DNA from: Owenia fusiformis
Taxonomy: Eukaryota > Annelida > Polychaeta > Sabellida > Oweniidae
Assembly: GCA_903813345.2 (NCBI GenBank)
Contig: CAIIXF020000005.1
Span: 12,777,375 to 12,841,374 of the forward strand
Length of the DNA stretch: 64,000 bases
Direction of reading: 5' to 3'
Part shown: in pieces, positions 30,211 to 42,400 of the stretch
Layout of the letters: each line of letters starts with the position of its first letter
How positions within the stretch are numbered: position 1 is the first letter of the stretch
The notes under the pieces: generated by a model
Database searches by the model: none
What the model was told of the DNA's origin: nothing
Seen by the model: the letters and a program-made list of their open reading frames with translations, nothing else
Translations under genes and position numbers: made by a program

Positions 30211-31212
30211 AGCAGAGCAAGGCACGGTGACTGATCCTTATAACAGGGTCTTAGTTTTATAACGTGGGAGGTCTTAGTTTTATAACAGGGTCTTAGTTTT
30301 ATAACGTGGGGGGTCTTAGTTTTATAACAGGGTCTTAGTTTTATTACGTGGGGGCAGTCAATATGGTACAACGAAAATGGGACTTCTGCGCATGTTAAAA
30401 TTTTTTGTCAAAACTCAAGTTTTGTTCAAGTTGATACCATTGTCTTTCGAACTAGAGACTTACCTCATTCGAAAGATCATAAAAGACTTTATCTATACTG
30501 AAAATCTTAGATCCCAGCATAGTAGAATAAGCCGTCAGTCCGCATTTGATTTTTTGAAGTGAGTTTCGTAGATCGTCAGATTTTTCCGTATGATATCGGG
30601 TTATCTCAAATTGGTTCGTTTATAAATACGAATTTCTTACCCTTGTAAGGCGCATGCGCAAAATTGATTTTTGAACGTTATTGGTTGATGGTTTTCTCTT
30701 GAGCATGCGTGAAGTCTGATAAACACTAATGACGAAGACCGGAGCAAACATTACTAGCTCTCGAACGAAATTCCAAGATTCCGATCATTTTGCTGTGTTT
30801 GCTAAGCGTGTATACGTGAATGACAAGCTGTTTTGAGTAGATCAGGTACCTATTTTAGACACACCATTGATTTAGCTTGACATTGATGTGCACATTGGCC
30901 CTTTTGAGCATGTTAATACAAGTTTTTACACTCTTAGCAGGAGACCGGTTTTCAAAAAATCTGTATTCTAATTCACTCGATTATCTTATGGATATTTATT
31001 TCTGCCGACATTTTAACACCACATCACATAGAATTACGATGCAGAATGATAAATCAACACAAAACAACTACTAAATTCCACTTGTTATTTCACAGGAGGT
31101 AAAAATGCACACTGCCTAGATTCTTTGTAAGGGTCGTCAGGCATCGGATTGGCCGCCATATTTGAAATGAAAATATCACTAAATAGAGCTTTGCACATGT
31201 CGTAACATATCG

Positions 31213-31591
31213 ACTGGGGGGTCTTAGTTTTATAACAGGGTCTTAGTTTTATAACGTGGGGGGTCTTAATTTTATAACAGGGTCTTAGTTTTATAACGTG
31301 GGGGTCTTAGTTTTATAACAGGGTCTTAGTTTTATTACGTGGGGGGTCTTAGTTTTATAACAGGGTCTTAGTTTTATAACGTGGGGGGTCTTAGTTTTAT
31401 ACCAGGGTCTTAGTTTTATTACACGGGGGGTCTTAGTTTTATAACAGGGTCTTAGTTTTATAACGTGGGGGGTCTTAGTTTTATAACAGGGTCTTAGTTT
31501 TATTACATGGGGGGTCTTAGTTTTATAACAGGGTCTTAGTTTTATAACGTGGGGGGTATTAGTTTTGTAGGTCTTAGGTCTTAGTTTTGTA
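31213..31591 (-). repeat. Right satellite arm of the fold-back element
   Basis: Inverted counterpart of 28556-28798, longer (about nine 42-bp units). The 101-residue frame across it simply translates the repeat. Confidence 0.85.
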
Positions 31592-31609
31592 GACACCCTT
31601 TAGCAAATC

Positions 31610-32375
31610 TACTAACTTGGAGCTTAGGCTTAGTTTGTATTCGCGAATGCAATAGCGGTTACTGGATTAACCTATTTTTATAGATTAAACCGTCATTTTG
31701 AAGTTGTAATTACAAACAACCCGTCAGTCGACGAACAGTCGACTTGTGGGTTTCTTCTTTCCTTATTTCACGCGTTGTAGGCAGAATCTCTACGACGTCT
31801 TTTCTCACAAACGTGTATCAGTATTATATGTTTTAGAAAACGTACATGTTTGCGAAAAAATAGCTCAGAAGAAAACAGAATTGTCGATTTAATTCCTCGC
31901 TCTAGTTACATAAACGGTTTGGGTTAAAAGTGCAGATCTTAACTGTTTTTCAAAATACCGTTTAGTGAGGAATTAAATCAACGATCGATTCTGTTGTCTT
32001 CTGAACTATTTGTTCCCAAATATGTACATTTTCTTAAACACATGATACCGATACACATTTGTGATAAAAATGTCGTAGGAATTCTGCCTACAGCGTGTGA
32101 AATAAGAAAAAACAAAAATCGGGCCTTTGATTTTCCGACATTTTGTTACCGAAACGAACCGTTTCGGTAACCAGCGTAATCGAGTGGATCACCAGTGCAA
32201 GCCGTTTTATCATGATCGAACCATTCATTGGCATAAAAAGTCATGTGGTCACTGTTCGTCGTTTGACGGGTTGTTCGTAATTACAACTTCAAAATGAGAG
32301 GCAAAATGAAAATAGGTTAATCCACTAGCCGCTGTTTGCATTCGAGAATACTGAAGCTTACTCTCTCCATATGCC
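31610..32375. repeat. Fold-back element, ~300-bp arms
   Basis: 31637-31905 pairs with 31965-32351: GGATTAACCTATTTT against AAAATAGGTTAATCC, GTAATTACAAACAACCCGTC against its complement, and ACAGAATTGTCGATTTAATTCC against GGAATTAAATCAACGATCGATTCTGT. Near-complete hairpin, no coding sequence. It directly follows the satellite-armed element. Confidence 0.8.
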
Positions 32376-34585
32376 AATCAGGTCCAAATCCACAATCTCT
32401 ATTTTCCAAAAAGATATCAGCTTGGTGTATATCCATAATCAGTGTCAACTGTTCTTTGAACCCATCTGGAAATATAAATATTATCAATCCTCTCAGGAGG
32501 GTTGCATTCAATTTTTTTTGTAAAACTATAGTAAATAACAATATTCACACATTGTTAGTGTCGACTTCAAGCCAATCAGAGCACAATTTTTCATGTAATT
32601 GCATTACATTATACCAACATCCCACCAATCTAATTCACCCATTGGTCAAGGTCGGTTTTTAGGGGTTAAAAAAAATTGAATTATATTATTTTGCGGTCTC
32701 AGTAAATCAATGGGGTAATCAGGTCCTACGTGCTTTTTACAGGCCCAGAAATCAATGCTCGCTTATAAATGTAGGGACAATTCCACAGATAAATGCAAGA
32801 GGAGGGAAAGCCCCAGGGTTTAAAGATGACAGACATAATTACCTCTCTTGCTTACCACCTTCGTTCGTTCGAATTTTCATAGGCTAGTTATCAAATACTA
32901 CACTTTGATGGGGTGTTTTAATTGATATAGGTATATTCCGTACACCTTTCTTTATCTTGATGTGAAATGAGAAGCTATGATATTGGTTAACACGCCAGAA
33001 ATGAACATAATATTATTTGAAGCGTATTTCGAAAATTTTGAAACCGCCATTGATGACGTCATTTATTTGTCGACTTTTGACCAATCAGCGACGATGTCAT
33101 CTCAATACAGATTTACATTATAAGCGTATGTCATCTTTGAACCCTGGTGTTTCTCCCCCTCTGGATAAATGCTGTAATGTAATCCAATGTGAAAATATTG
33201 AAATCTTTGGATTGATTATGAAAAAACGAGGATTTTCGGTACATAACCCCATATACCACGGGATAGCTCCATATGTCCCCTTTCAAATCAAAACAAAAAT
33301 TGCATAGAACACCCATTGAGAAAAAAAAGATATGACTGCTTTTTCCGCCATCTATCCGAATTTTAAACAATTTTCAATAGATTTCAAACTCAAGACCACC
33401 GTCACAAAAAGTCATATATTTGAAGTGAACCGAATCATTTCGCCATACTTTTTGTAAAATTATATACACACGAGATAAACAAAATAAAATATAAAATCTG
33501 TACATTTTCACTGGTGATTGCACTGATAAATATTGATTTCAATCAACCATCATCCCGATTTTAAATTTAGATTTTTTGTCTTCTACCTTTTCACTAGCGC
33601 CATCTGTGGAGTTATCCCGTAGCAAAATCTTTTTTCGTTCATGGGATATTTTTTTCACCATATAACCGAACGGGAAGTTTTTGAATAGGACTACATGATC
33701 TGAATGGATGCGAGGATTCGATGGGCTGGGATTTGAGAAATTATGATTTGAACTTTGCCAATTTTACATGTATTCCAATGGGTGAAAAAGTAAGTTGCTT
33801 TCTACCTAATACCGACTGTTCGGAATTGTAAATAGCGGAAGTACATATAGCGCATGCGCATAGAGGTTAAACACATGTTTTAATTATACAAGTGTGTTCT
33901 ATCGTGTGACACCATACTCAGAATTTCTAACAAACTTTATTACTCGTCTCTACTTGGAGCGCCGGGTACATGTAGCCGTCCAGAACTCCCTTTGTGTCCA
34001 TAGAGATAGATGTGAATCGGGCAACCAGTTCCTGCGTAAAATTCTGTAGACGTTTTTATATGAACCCTGTACCAGCAGCTCACTACAACAAAATATACTC
34101 AAAAATTTCGGTATATCATGCATACAATGCTACGTGTACATATACTATGCTATGTATCACATTCCAACCGATTAGAACTCTGTATAGACCTTTTATATTT
34201 AACAACAGACAGATGAACGGTTATTATTTGGGCATTGAACTAGATCAATTAAAATTGATCACCTCTATCACATTTATTCAGTTTGCCATGCATTCTGTTC
34301 ACATTCCCTTCATATTTGACGCCATCATGACCAAAAGTATACTTAAATTCTTAGCCTCAACATAGGAAAACCTTATCACAGATCGTTTCAATACTTTGAT
34401 TTTTGTTTTTCTTAAAAAGCACATAGCAGACCTATCAAATGGGCCATCGTATACATATGTCTTAACAATTTTTCCTTGCAGATATAGACCAGAAAGATGG
34501 ATTTGAATTTAGCACTTTTTCCTCTTTATTTTTGGCACATTTTTAGGCTCTATGTTGAGGCTCATTTGTTATATTTAAATTTTTG
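32376..34585. other. No gene recognised
   Basis: AT-rich sequence. Open frames near 32336-32662, 33017-33307 and 33994-34365 have no recognisable motif, splice context or repeat support and are not called. Confidence 0.4.
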
Positions 34586-34589
34586 ATGT

Positions 34590-34640
34590 CACCACAAAAA
34601 GTTGTTACATATTGGGTTGGTCTCCGTTTTTACGCAGGAC
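34590..34640 (+). repeat. Left piece of a dispersed repeat interrupted by LINE-A
   Basis: GATGTCACCACAAAAAGTTG-TTACATATTG matches the start of the repeat at 22985; the remainder continues after LINE-A at 48106-48540. Confidence 0.5.
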
Positions 34641-34952
34641 GCAGGACGACCAAGAAATCATAACAATGTAGCTTTAACACAATATAAAAATGCAAAACGT
34701 CTCTTTCGTGCAGAACTGCGGAAAGCTAAAATAAATTATGAACGTAATCTTGATTCTAAATTTGACAAAGCTGCTGAGCTCAACATAAATGATTTCTATC
34801 GCCTGGTTAGGAAATCCAGAAAACTTAAAACAAATTCGCACGAATTACTAGTTGATGGAACAATAATTAGAGATCCATGTCTAATTAGGGACGCATGGGC
34901 AGATCATTTTGAGATGTTAGGGACTCCCAAACAGTTTCCACATTTTGATAAT
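34641..34952 (+). pseudogene. LINE-A fragment 1: endonuclease-RT linker
   Basis: Open frame encoding RNHNNVALTQYKNAKRLFR, INDFYRLVRKSRK, IRDAWADHFEMLG and ending FPHFDN. The equivalent region of LINE-B (GRPRDSNNIHWTRYKDAKRT ... IREEWMKYFSTL) shows it is the linker between the APE endonuclease and reverse transcriptase. The 5' end is truncated at about 34641. The frame is broken at 34952 by a 7.4 kb insertion and resumes in the same frame at 42401. Confidence 0.75.
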
Positions 34953-36108
34953 AACAGGATCTTAAGAGGTTCTGGACAAATCATTTGATTCTGGACTTGT
35001 CATATTTTTTTTTCAACGAAATCACATCCAAGGGTTGAATTTTTATTAGCTATTTAGAGAGTGAGTCCTGCCAAGTATTAATTTCAATAAAAAAAGTTAA
35101 AATAGAACCCTATTTGAGAGTCGATCTAATACTTACATTACATTGATAAATTAAGGCAAATCCTGAAATATTTTTAAAGTGCATTTTTTATGAAATATTA
35201 TCCAGCAAGTATTTAGATGAAACGGTGTTATAAATACAAATCATAACATGATGATATTTTCATGAAACATTTTTCATTTTTAATTTAGGTGAAAACCCTT
35301 ACATGATGATGTGTTTTCATAACTTCTTTCATAAAATTCCATCAAGGGGTGAAGATAAAATGATCGAATTTAAGTGATTTAAGGATCACGGGAATATGTT
35401 TTCTTGGATATTTTCTATGAAATCCCATCCAGTGGTCAAGGTAAAATTTTGATTTTGATTTGGTATTAGGTCACGGGTTCGAAAGATCCATATAAGGCCC
35501 ATAAAACCATATAGGAACGTCATTTTGAATGTCACGTGATAGATCCATATAAGGCTTTTAGAACCATGTCGGGAAAGATGAGGGGAAGCCCGTGACACCT
35601 GTTTCACGATTTTATCCGAACGTCGTTCGGATCATTTCGTTTTTATGCACTTCATTATTGTACCGAAGTTTGCCGATTCGATTCGTCGTATTTCGGAATC
35701 CTGGTGACAATTTTATACTCCATTTGGAGTATTTTTGATCTACTTCTTATGACGAAAATTCCCGAACCTTGTTCGGATTAATTCGGATTTTCTGACCTAC
35801 TTTATCTTCCGAGATTTCACGAGTTAACATTCGTCTCATTTCGGAATCCTGGTGACAATTTTATACTCCATTGGAGTATTTTTGATCTACTTCTTATGAC
35901 GAAAATTCCCGAACCTAGTTCGGATTAAACCGGATTTTCTGACCTACCTTATCTACCGAGATTAAACGAGTTACATTCGTCTCATTTCGGAATCCTGGTG
36001 ACAATTTTATACTCCATTGGAGTATTTTTGATCTACTTTTTCTGGATTTTGCCCTACTTATTATATCTTGACAACAAGCAAGTCAAAAAGTTCGACATGA
36101 ACGGGTCT

Positions 36109-36170
36109 CGATCAACTCACCTAGAGCGTGGAAGCCAGGCACGCTAACCATGAGGCCAACGTGCTACCGA
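36109..36170 (-). other. tRNA-like segment in the left arm
   Basis: The minus strand reads GCACGTTGGCCTCATGGTTA-GCGTGCCTGGCTTC and ends near GATCGAGACCC, resembling tRNA A-box and B-box promoter elements. The anticodon loop is too long and the B-box has a 2-base insertion, so it is not a functional tRNA. A matching copy lies in the right arm at about 41175-41245. Confidence 0.35.
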
Positions 36171-36261
36171 TATGAAAGAACAAAAGTTTTATATATTTAT
36201 ACCGAGCGTCAATTCAAAATAATCCTCACTTTTGACTCCACTTAAATACGACTCGTCAGTT

Positions 36262-36340
36262 GTATCCAGAATAGGTGAACGCCTATGGCGCTAGTGAATA
36301 ACCCACTCCCAGGTGAGTGGTTCGTATCCCTCAGTGATAT
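36262..36340 (+). other. Second tRNA-like segment in the left arm
   Basis: Plus-strand TATGGCGCTAGTGAATAAC followed by GTGAGTGGTTCGTATCCC has the order and spacing of an A-box and B-box. It faces the first tRNA-like segment; the right arm has the mirror copy near 41015-41085. Not a folded tRNA gene by eye. Confidence 0.3.
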
Positions 36341-36489
36341 ACTATTTTTGTTTTATTAAATACGACAGAAAGGAGCAAGGTGTAGTTTGAAAACAAGACG
36401 TTAGTTTGTTTCAAAACAGTTTGGAAACATTAATCTCTGATAATTTAAGATTTTCCACTCCTGAAGGGCCTCTAGATCTATGAAATTCA

Positions 36490-37590
36490 TTAATCCACTC
36501 AGTAAAAATACGATTTCTCTGCAACCTGATGTCCAATCAAGATCATTCAAATATATATGTGTTCCTGACACGTTTGGGCGTCCGGGAATAGCAAGGTCTA
36601 CACAAAGCTTACACGCGAAATTGACGTAATTCATGACTGAAATCGGGAAGACAGAATTTGAGATTCACAAACAAAATTGCTTGTGAAAACTATTTACAAA
36701 AGTGTTCCAGAGACTCTAATCTACTTGGCTACGGTTTTATTTGAAGATACATTGCCTTATTAAGCAGGTAGAGGGGCATACAGAATACGGAAGCAAATAC
36801 TATGTTGAAAATTTTCTATATTTCAATTTGAAGCTGTTATTACATGTCACGTAGGCCAGTGTTTTATATGGGGATTAGAGTCCATTTTACTGCTTCATTT
36901 CGTCAGTAGAACGGCAAAAATAAGAAATTGGGAGACCATTGTGCAATAATATATGAAAAAGTATATTCATAATGTACATGAATGACATTTGTATATTTCA
37001 GATTTTTTAGTTTTTTTGTGCAATAAACCTGTGCCGTCTTGTAATTTGAAGAATTTCAAGAGAAACATCCAAATATAAGAGGCCACACACTTTATAAGCC
37101 AAACTAGAAGCAATCCAAGATATACAAATGTCATTCATGTACATTATGAATATACTTTTCCATATATTATTGCACCAATTTCTTATTTTTGCCGTTCTAC
37201 TGACGAAATGAAGCAGTGAAATGGACTCTATATGTACTTTACTTGTTTACATGAACGTAAATCATTACATGAAATCTGCATTCTTCCGGGTTTAATCTGG
37301 GTTTGTATTGTCTTATTGGGGCTTTTCGACTTTAAAACAAACCCTACCTCAATGGATTGTGTCTCGGGAACGTTTTTGTAAATAGTTATTATAAACAATT
37401 CTGAAAGAATATCACATATTTTTGTCTTCCCGATTTCAGTCATGAATTACGTCAATTTCTCATGCAAACATTGGGTAGACGTTGTCATAACCGGATGCCA
37501 GAACGTGTCAGGAACATATAGATACTCGAATGATGTTGATTGAACATCAGGGTGCAGAGAAATCGTAATTTTACTGAGTGGCTTCACGAA
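36490..37590. repeat. Nested hairpin 1 in the 7.4 kb element
   Basis: 36490-36720 pairs with 37340-37590 (GAAATCGGGAAGACA, GACGTAATTCATGAC), and inside it 36885-36998 pairs with 37115-37225 (GGAGTCCATTT.ACTGCTTCA and TTCATAATGTACATGAATGA blocks). The centre is near 37055. Confidence 0.75.
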
Positions 37591-38209
37591 AAAATAAGCA
37601 GCACTTTAGGCCACCTTAAATACAACTCGTCAGTTCTATCCAGTTGGAATCCCAGCGTATTTTTTAAATTTTTTTAATTAATATGGTTGTGCTTTGATTT
37701 TACGCTGAAAACATTTTAAACTACGTCAACTTTATATTAAAACATTTATTATCTTTTCAGTTGTATTAAAATGTAAAATATGATATATATCAGCTTATTG
37801 CTTTCTGGAGAACAGTCAAGGTTTAAATTTGGTACAATGAATCGGACACTCATGTAAATCAACATGGTTATAACATTGAGCCCAATGCAGTAAATTAGTT
37901 ATTTCTATGAATCACAGTGGGATTGGTTTCATTTTATATGATTGCCAACTCTGGCGGTATTTTTGTAAATGCTTTTGACCGCGGTAAATGTGAAACTGAT
38001 ACAGTTGTGTATTATTCAATTGTTTTATGTCTTGGTCACATTTGCTCCGATTTTCACTACGGCGCCCGGCCGATTGAGTATTGTGTTCAGAAATGTATTC
38101 AATTTTGAACAAAATACTCGCAGCAAATGTGATCCAGGCATTACACAGCGGTATTTCGAATATACTATTGTTGCATTACCACGACCCAGCCAATTTTAAA
38201 ATCATACTC

Positions 38210-39600
38210 CTTATTTAAATCCAACGATAGGAGCTCATGGAAAGTATACATCTTCACAAATACTAGAAATCTACATGTTCGAGTGGATCACGAAGGGTCC
38301 CCACATAGCAGCAGTCTCGATAAAATGCAAAATACCTGTATTGATAACTTGACTTTGACTGATTTTTGAATTGAGATGAACTTGTTGAAACCTCGTGAAA
38401 CGCCAGATACTAGTACCTAGATGTGACCTTGAAATAATGTTGGCCAATACACATTGACTTTGACCTTGGGTCACCTAATCATGTGTCGTCAAGGGTCATT
38501 GTAGCCCTCAAGGTCCTTACAACGCCAAATACTTAGATATTAATTTTTGATCTCGAAACAAACTTGACCCAGTAACATTGGCCTTGAACTCAGTTCACCT
38601 ATTCGTTGGTTGCCAAGGGTCACAGCAGACCAAAGGACTTTAAATCACCAAATACCTAGATATTGATATTTTACATAGGAATGACCTTGACTTCAGGTCA
38701 CCTAATCATGCCTCATCAAGGGTTGAATCTCAGACCAAGGGTAAAAACGCGTAAACCTAGATATTGACATTTTAAAGAGAGAATCGGATCTAGCAAGCAG
38801 TCTAACAAAAACATTGTTTCAATTTTAGAATATTTCTGGCTTATGTCATTCCTTTTCATGTCTATTTTCTAAAAATCCCAAAAGTGCACACTTTATTTCA
38901 GGAAAACTAAAGAGTTTACAACAATGACTTTTGTTATTTCTTTTATAAGAATGGTTACTTATTATTTACAATTTTGCACTTTTAATCTATTATAACTTCA
39001 TCAATTTCTAACATATGGTAAATATTTTGTGAGATATTGTATTTGAGATTGTAAGGAATAGTGTACGTCAGTTGTACATGTTGCTTGTAATTTTGCCACC
39101 TCCATATATCTGATTCTGCCGACTTTGACCTCTGACCTTAGTAGATCGCTCAATGGCCCATCAAGTATGAGGGCAAAAGGAGATGTCGAGACCGACTATA
39201 AAGCATGTTCGGTCTGTCTGTCATTTTCTCTGTCTGTCGGGACATCTCCTTCTACACCATTTAACCTTAGTAAGTTGGTCTACGAAGGTCAGAGTTAAGT
39301 TCATTCAAAGGTAAACGATCAATGTCTAGGTATTTGGCGTTTGATGATACTATGGCCCTTGGCGAATTATGATTAGATGAACCGAGGTCAACAATAATGT
39401 TTCTTGTACAAGGTCATCCCAAGGTCAAAGATAAATATTTAGGTATTTAACGTTTCAAGACCTTTGGACAAATTCGATTCAATTCAAGAATCGGTCAAGG
39501 TCAAAAAATCAATATACAGGTATTTTGTATTTTTTTGTAAAGATGTATTAAAGTTAAAATGTATACAGAGATAAAATAAGTTAGCTCCTATCGTTTCCTT
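38210..39600. repeat. Nested hairpin 2 in the 7.4 kb element, with tandem units and a dispersed-repeat loop
   Basis: Left half (38330-38780) has about three diverged ~120-bp units sharing AGGTCACCTAATCATG, CAAGGGTCA and CCAAATACCTAGATATTGA. The right half (39280-39600) carries the same units inverted (CAATGTCTAGGTATTTGGCG, AAGGTCAAAGATAAATA). The loop 38810-39125 is the repeat found inverted at 4055-4420. Confidence 0.65.
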
Positions 39601-39639
39601 GTGTATACGTTTATGTCTCTGCGTAATAACGCAGATGCG

Positions 39640-39880
39640 AGCAGGTAGTTACCAGTCTCACCACAAGGTGGCTCGTTCGGGTCAGATAGCATGGCGGGTA
39701 TGGTAGAAAGTTCCCTTTAACTTAAAGTACATCTGTTTTCGTGGTTCAATTTTCATATCACCCTTAAAATGTATCTAATAGCAATGCAAATTAAAATATG
39801 TCCAGTGAAAGAAAATGCAATACAAGAATAGATATTTCACTTTTTGTGATTTTGTAACAATGGGGTTATTTTTTGTATAA
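39640..39880. repeat. Dispersed repeat, inverted match to 19390-19660
   Basis: AGATGCGAGCAGGTAGTTAC and CACAAGGTGGCTCG match the 19600-19650 blocks in reverse complement. Confidence 0.5.
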
Positions 39881-40854
39881 CGCATTGAATTGTGATAATA
39901 ACGCCCCTCATACCTATTTATTACAGGTCGTGTAGACCATTGTTGCCTGATTTTTTTGCAAAAACATTGACTTTTGCACGTTGATGATGATGATGATGCG
40001 CCTTTTATAATAGATCTCATATCTTAGAAGCGTATCAGTTCCAAAAAAATACTAGAAGACCTTACATATTTTGCCATGCACTCTGCCTATTCATTTGGCA
40101 ATTCAGTTGTAAATTTTATCTTGAAAAAAATAAATCTTCCAAATTTGTTGAGTTTTCTTGCAGAAATCGCCTACTCCCCCCCCCCCCTCCATCAATTTTG
40201 TATGATCACCGGGCGTGATTTAAGCTGCTGATATTCTTCTTTAAACGAGTCGGATCTTCAAAATCTATAAGTTGGACTCCCTTTATAGAAGCTTTGAACT
40301 GAATTTGCACTGCTTAAATTTTATTGTTTATCCATACATTTTAAGAAAAAATGTATAAAAAGAGATGTTAAGCCAAATGTTGCCCTAAAAATTCAAAAAT
40401 GTAAAAAATTTCGAATTTTCTATGTACAGGCCTTGTTGCCCCTTTAAGAAGCTCAATATGTAAATTATCTAATCAAACACTTCGTCCACCATTTTGAAAC
40501 ACTAATCAATCCAATCTGTGCTAGCGATTCATAGGGCGAGCCATTGGGATATTTCCAGGGTTCGTACACACCTGCAAATGTCAGGGAAATTGACTTAATT
40601 TTCGAAGTACTGGAAATGTCAGGTAATTTTAAAATTAGGTCAAAGGGCCAAAGATGACCGGGAATTTTGAAACGGTAGATATGTCAGGGAAATGTCAGGG
40701 AAATTTGTATCAGTGTTGAAAAAATAATGTTCCAGAAAAAAAAATTAGGACTATGACAGGATATCAATGAAATCCAAAATGTAATATTTAGTTGATTCCA
40801 CAGGCTAAAGTATGAAAATGTATAACATATATTTAAAAATTTTACACTGTCTTG

Positions 40855-42396
40855 ATTAATGAATTTCACAGATCTAGAGGCCCTTCAGGAGTGGAAAATC
40901 TTAAATTATCAGAGATTAATGTTTCCAAACTGTTTTGAAACAAACCAACGTCTTGTTTTCAAACTACACCTTGCTCCTTTCTGTCGTATTTAATAAAAAA
41001 AATAGTATATCAAGGAGGGATACGAACCACTCACCTGGGACTGGGTTATTCACTAGCGCCATAGGCGTTCACCTATTCTGGATACAACTGACGAGTCGTA
41101 TTTAAGTGGAGTCAAAAGTGAGGATCATTTTGAATTGACGCTCGGTATAAATATATAATACTTTTGTCCTTTCATATCGGTAGCACGTTGGCCTCATGGT
41201 TAGCGTGCCTGGCTTCTACGCTCTAGGTTAGTTGATCGAGACCCGTTCATGTCGAACTTTTTGATTTGCTTGTTGTCAAGATATAATAAGTAGGGCAAAA
41301 TCCAGAAAAAGTAGATCAAAAATACTCCAATGGAGTATAAAATTGTCACCAGGATTCCGAAATGAGACGAATGTAACTCGTTAAATCTCGGTAGATAAGG
41401 TAGGTCAGAAAATCCGGTTTAATCCGAACTAGGTTCGGGAATTTTCGTCATAAGAAGTAGATCAAAAATACTCCAATGGAGTATAAAATTGACACCAGGA
41501 TTCCGAAATGAGACGAATGTTAACTCGTGAAATCTCGGAAGATAAAGTAGGTCAGAAAATCCGGATTAATCCGAACAAGGTTCGGGAATTTTCGTCATAA
41601 GAAGTAGATCAAAAATACTCCAAATGGAGTATAAAATTGTCACCAGGATTCCGAAATACGACGAATCGAATCGGCAAACTTCGGTACAATAATGAAGTGC
41701 ATAAAAACCGAAATGTTCCGAACAACGTTCGGATAAAATCGTGAAACTGGTGTCAGGGGCTTCCCCTCATCTTTCCCGACATGGTTCTAAAAACCTTATA
41801 TCGATCTATCACGTGACATTCAAAATGGAATTCCTATATGGTTCTATGGGCCTTATATGGATCTTTGGAACACGTGACCTAATACCAAATCAAAATCAAA
41901 ATTTTACCTTGACCATTGGATGGGATTTCATAGAAAATATCCAAGAAAATATATTCTCGTGATGCTTAAATCACTTAAATTCGATCATTTTATCTTCACC
42001 CCTTGATGGAATTTTATGAAAGAAGTTATGAAAACACATCATCATGTAAGGGTTTTCACCTAAATTAAAAATGAAAAATATTTCATGAAAAATATCATCA
42101 TGTTATGATTTGTATTTAAATAAGACCGTTTCATCTAAATACTTGCTGGATAATATTTCATAAAAATGCACTTTAAAAATATTTCAGGATTTGCCTTAAT
42201 TTATCAATGTAATGTAAGTATTAGATTGACTCTCAAATAGGGTTCTATTTTAACTTTTTTATTGAAATTAATACTAGGCAGGACTCACTCTCTAAATAGC
42301 TAATAAAAATTCAACCCTTGGATGTGATTTCGTTGAAAAAAGAATATGACAAGTCCAGAATCAAATGATTTGTCCAGAACCTCTTAAGATCCTGTT
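40855..42396 (-). repeat. Right ~1.53 kb inverted arm
   Basis: Counterpart of 34953-36490; both arms contain the same 70-codon frame (ASPHLSRHGSK ... DLIPNQNQNF), which has no recognisable domain and is probably chance. Confidence 0.85.
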
Positions 42397-42400
42397 TAAT

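Larger units (their letters stand above)
28556..31591. mobile_element. 3.04 kb fold-back element with satellite-type inverted ends
   Basis: The left end starts TACAAAACTAAGACCTAAGA and continues as tandem ~42-bp units (GTTATAAAACTAAGACCC ...) to 28798. The right end (31213-31591) is the same array in inverted orientation and terminates with the exact complement of the left 33 bases. An internal inverted block lies at 30240-30352. The interior holds two further tandem arrays and no recognisable gene. Inverted termini made of tandem repeats are the signature of Drosophila FB and Galileo-type elements; homology to those is not claimed. No target-site duplication is evident. Confidence 0.7.
34953..36490 (+). 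repeat. Left ~1.53 kb inverted arm
   Basis: Reverse complement of 40855-42396 with roughly 5-8 percent differences by eye. Within it a ~140-bp unit (GTCTCATTTCGGAATCCTGG ... GGAGTATTTTTGATCTAC) is repeated about three times at 35685-36045. Confidence 0.85.
34953..42396. mobile_element. 7.44 kb long-inverted-repeat element with TAAT target duplication
   Basis: Inverted arms of about 1.53 kb (34953-36490 and 40855-42396) begin AACAGGATCTTAAGAGG. TAAT flanks both ends (34949-34952, 42397-42400); removing the element and one TAAT rejoins LINE-A in frame at F-D-N / D-F-M, which pins the borders to the base. The interior (36490-40855) contains two further large hairpins and no recognisable transposase. 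The arms carry short tRNA-like segments and a repeated GAATCCTGGTGACAATTTTA block. It is therefore a precisely inserted, probably non-autonomous DNA transposon of unknown superfamily. Confidence 0.85.

Noticed and set aside
28556-31591. CRISPR array suspected from regularly spaced repeats
   Set aside because: Eukaryotic context, spacers are themselves repeated, and arrays are inverted copies at element ends.
31291-31596. 101-residue frame of repeated HVIKLRPCYKTKTP
   Set aside because: Translation of the 42-bp satellite; unit length divisible by three keeps it open without selection.
33994-34365. 123-residue open frame beginning MSIEIDVNRATSSCV
   Set aside because: No recognisable domain, no splice or repeat support, ordinary AT-rich composition; probably chance.
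36109-36340. Genuine tRNA genes
   Set aside because: A- and B-box-like words are present but the anticodon arm and T-loop spacing do not form a cloverleaf.
35386-41962. Mirrored 71-73 residue frames (35386-35607 minus, 41741-41962 plus) as a conserved gene
   Set aside because: They are the two inverted copies of one repeat arm; no domain and no start or splice context.
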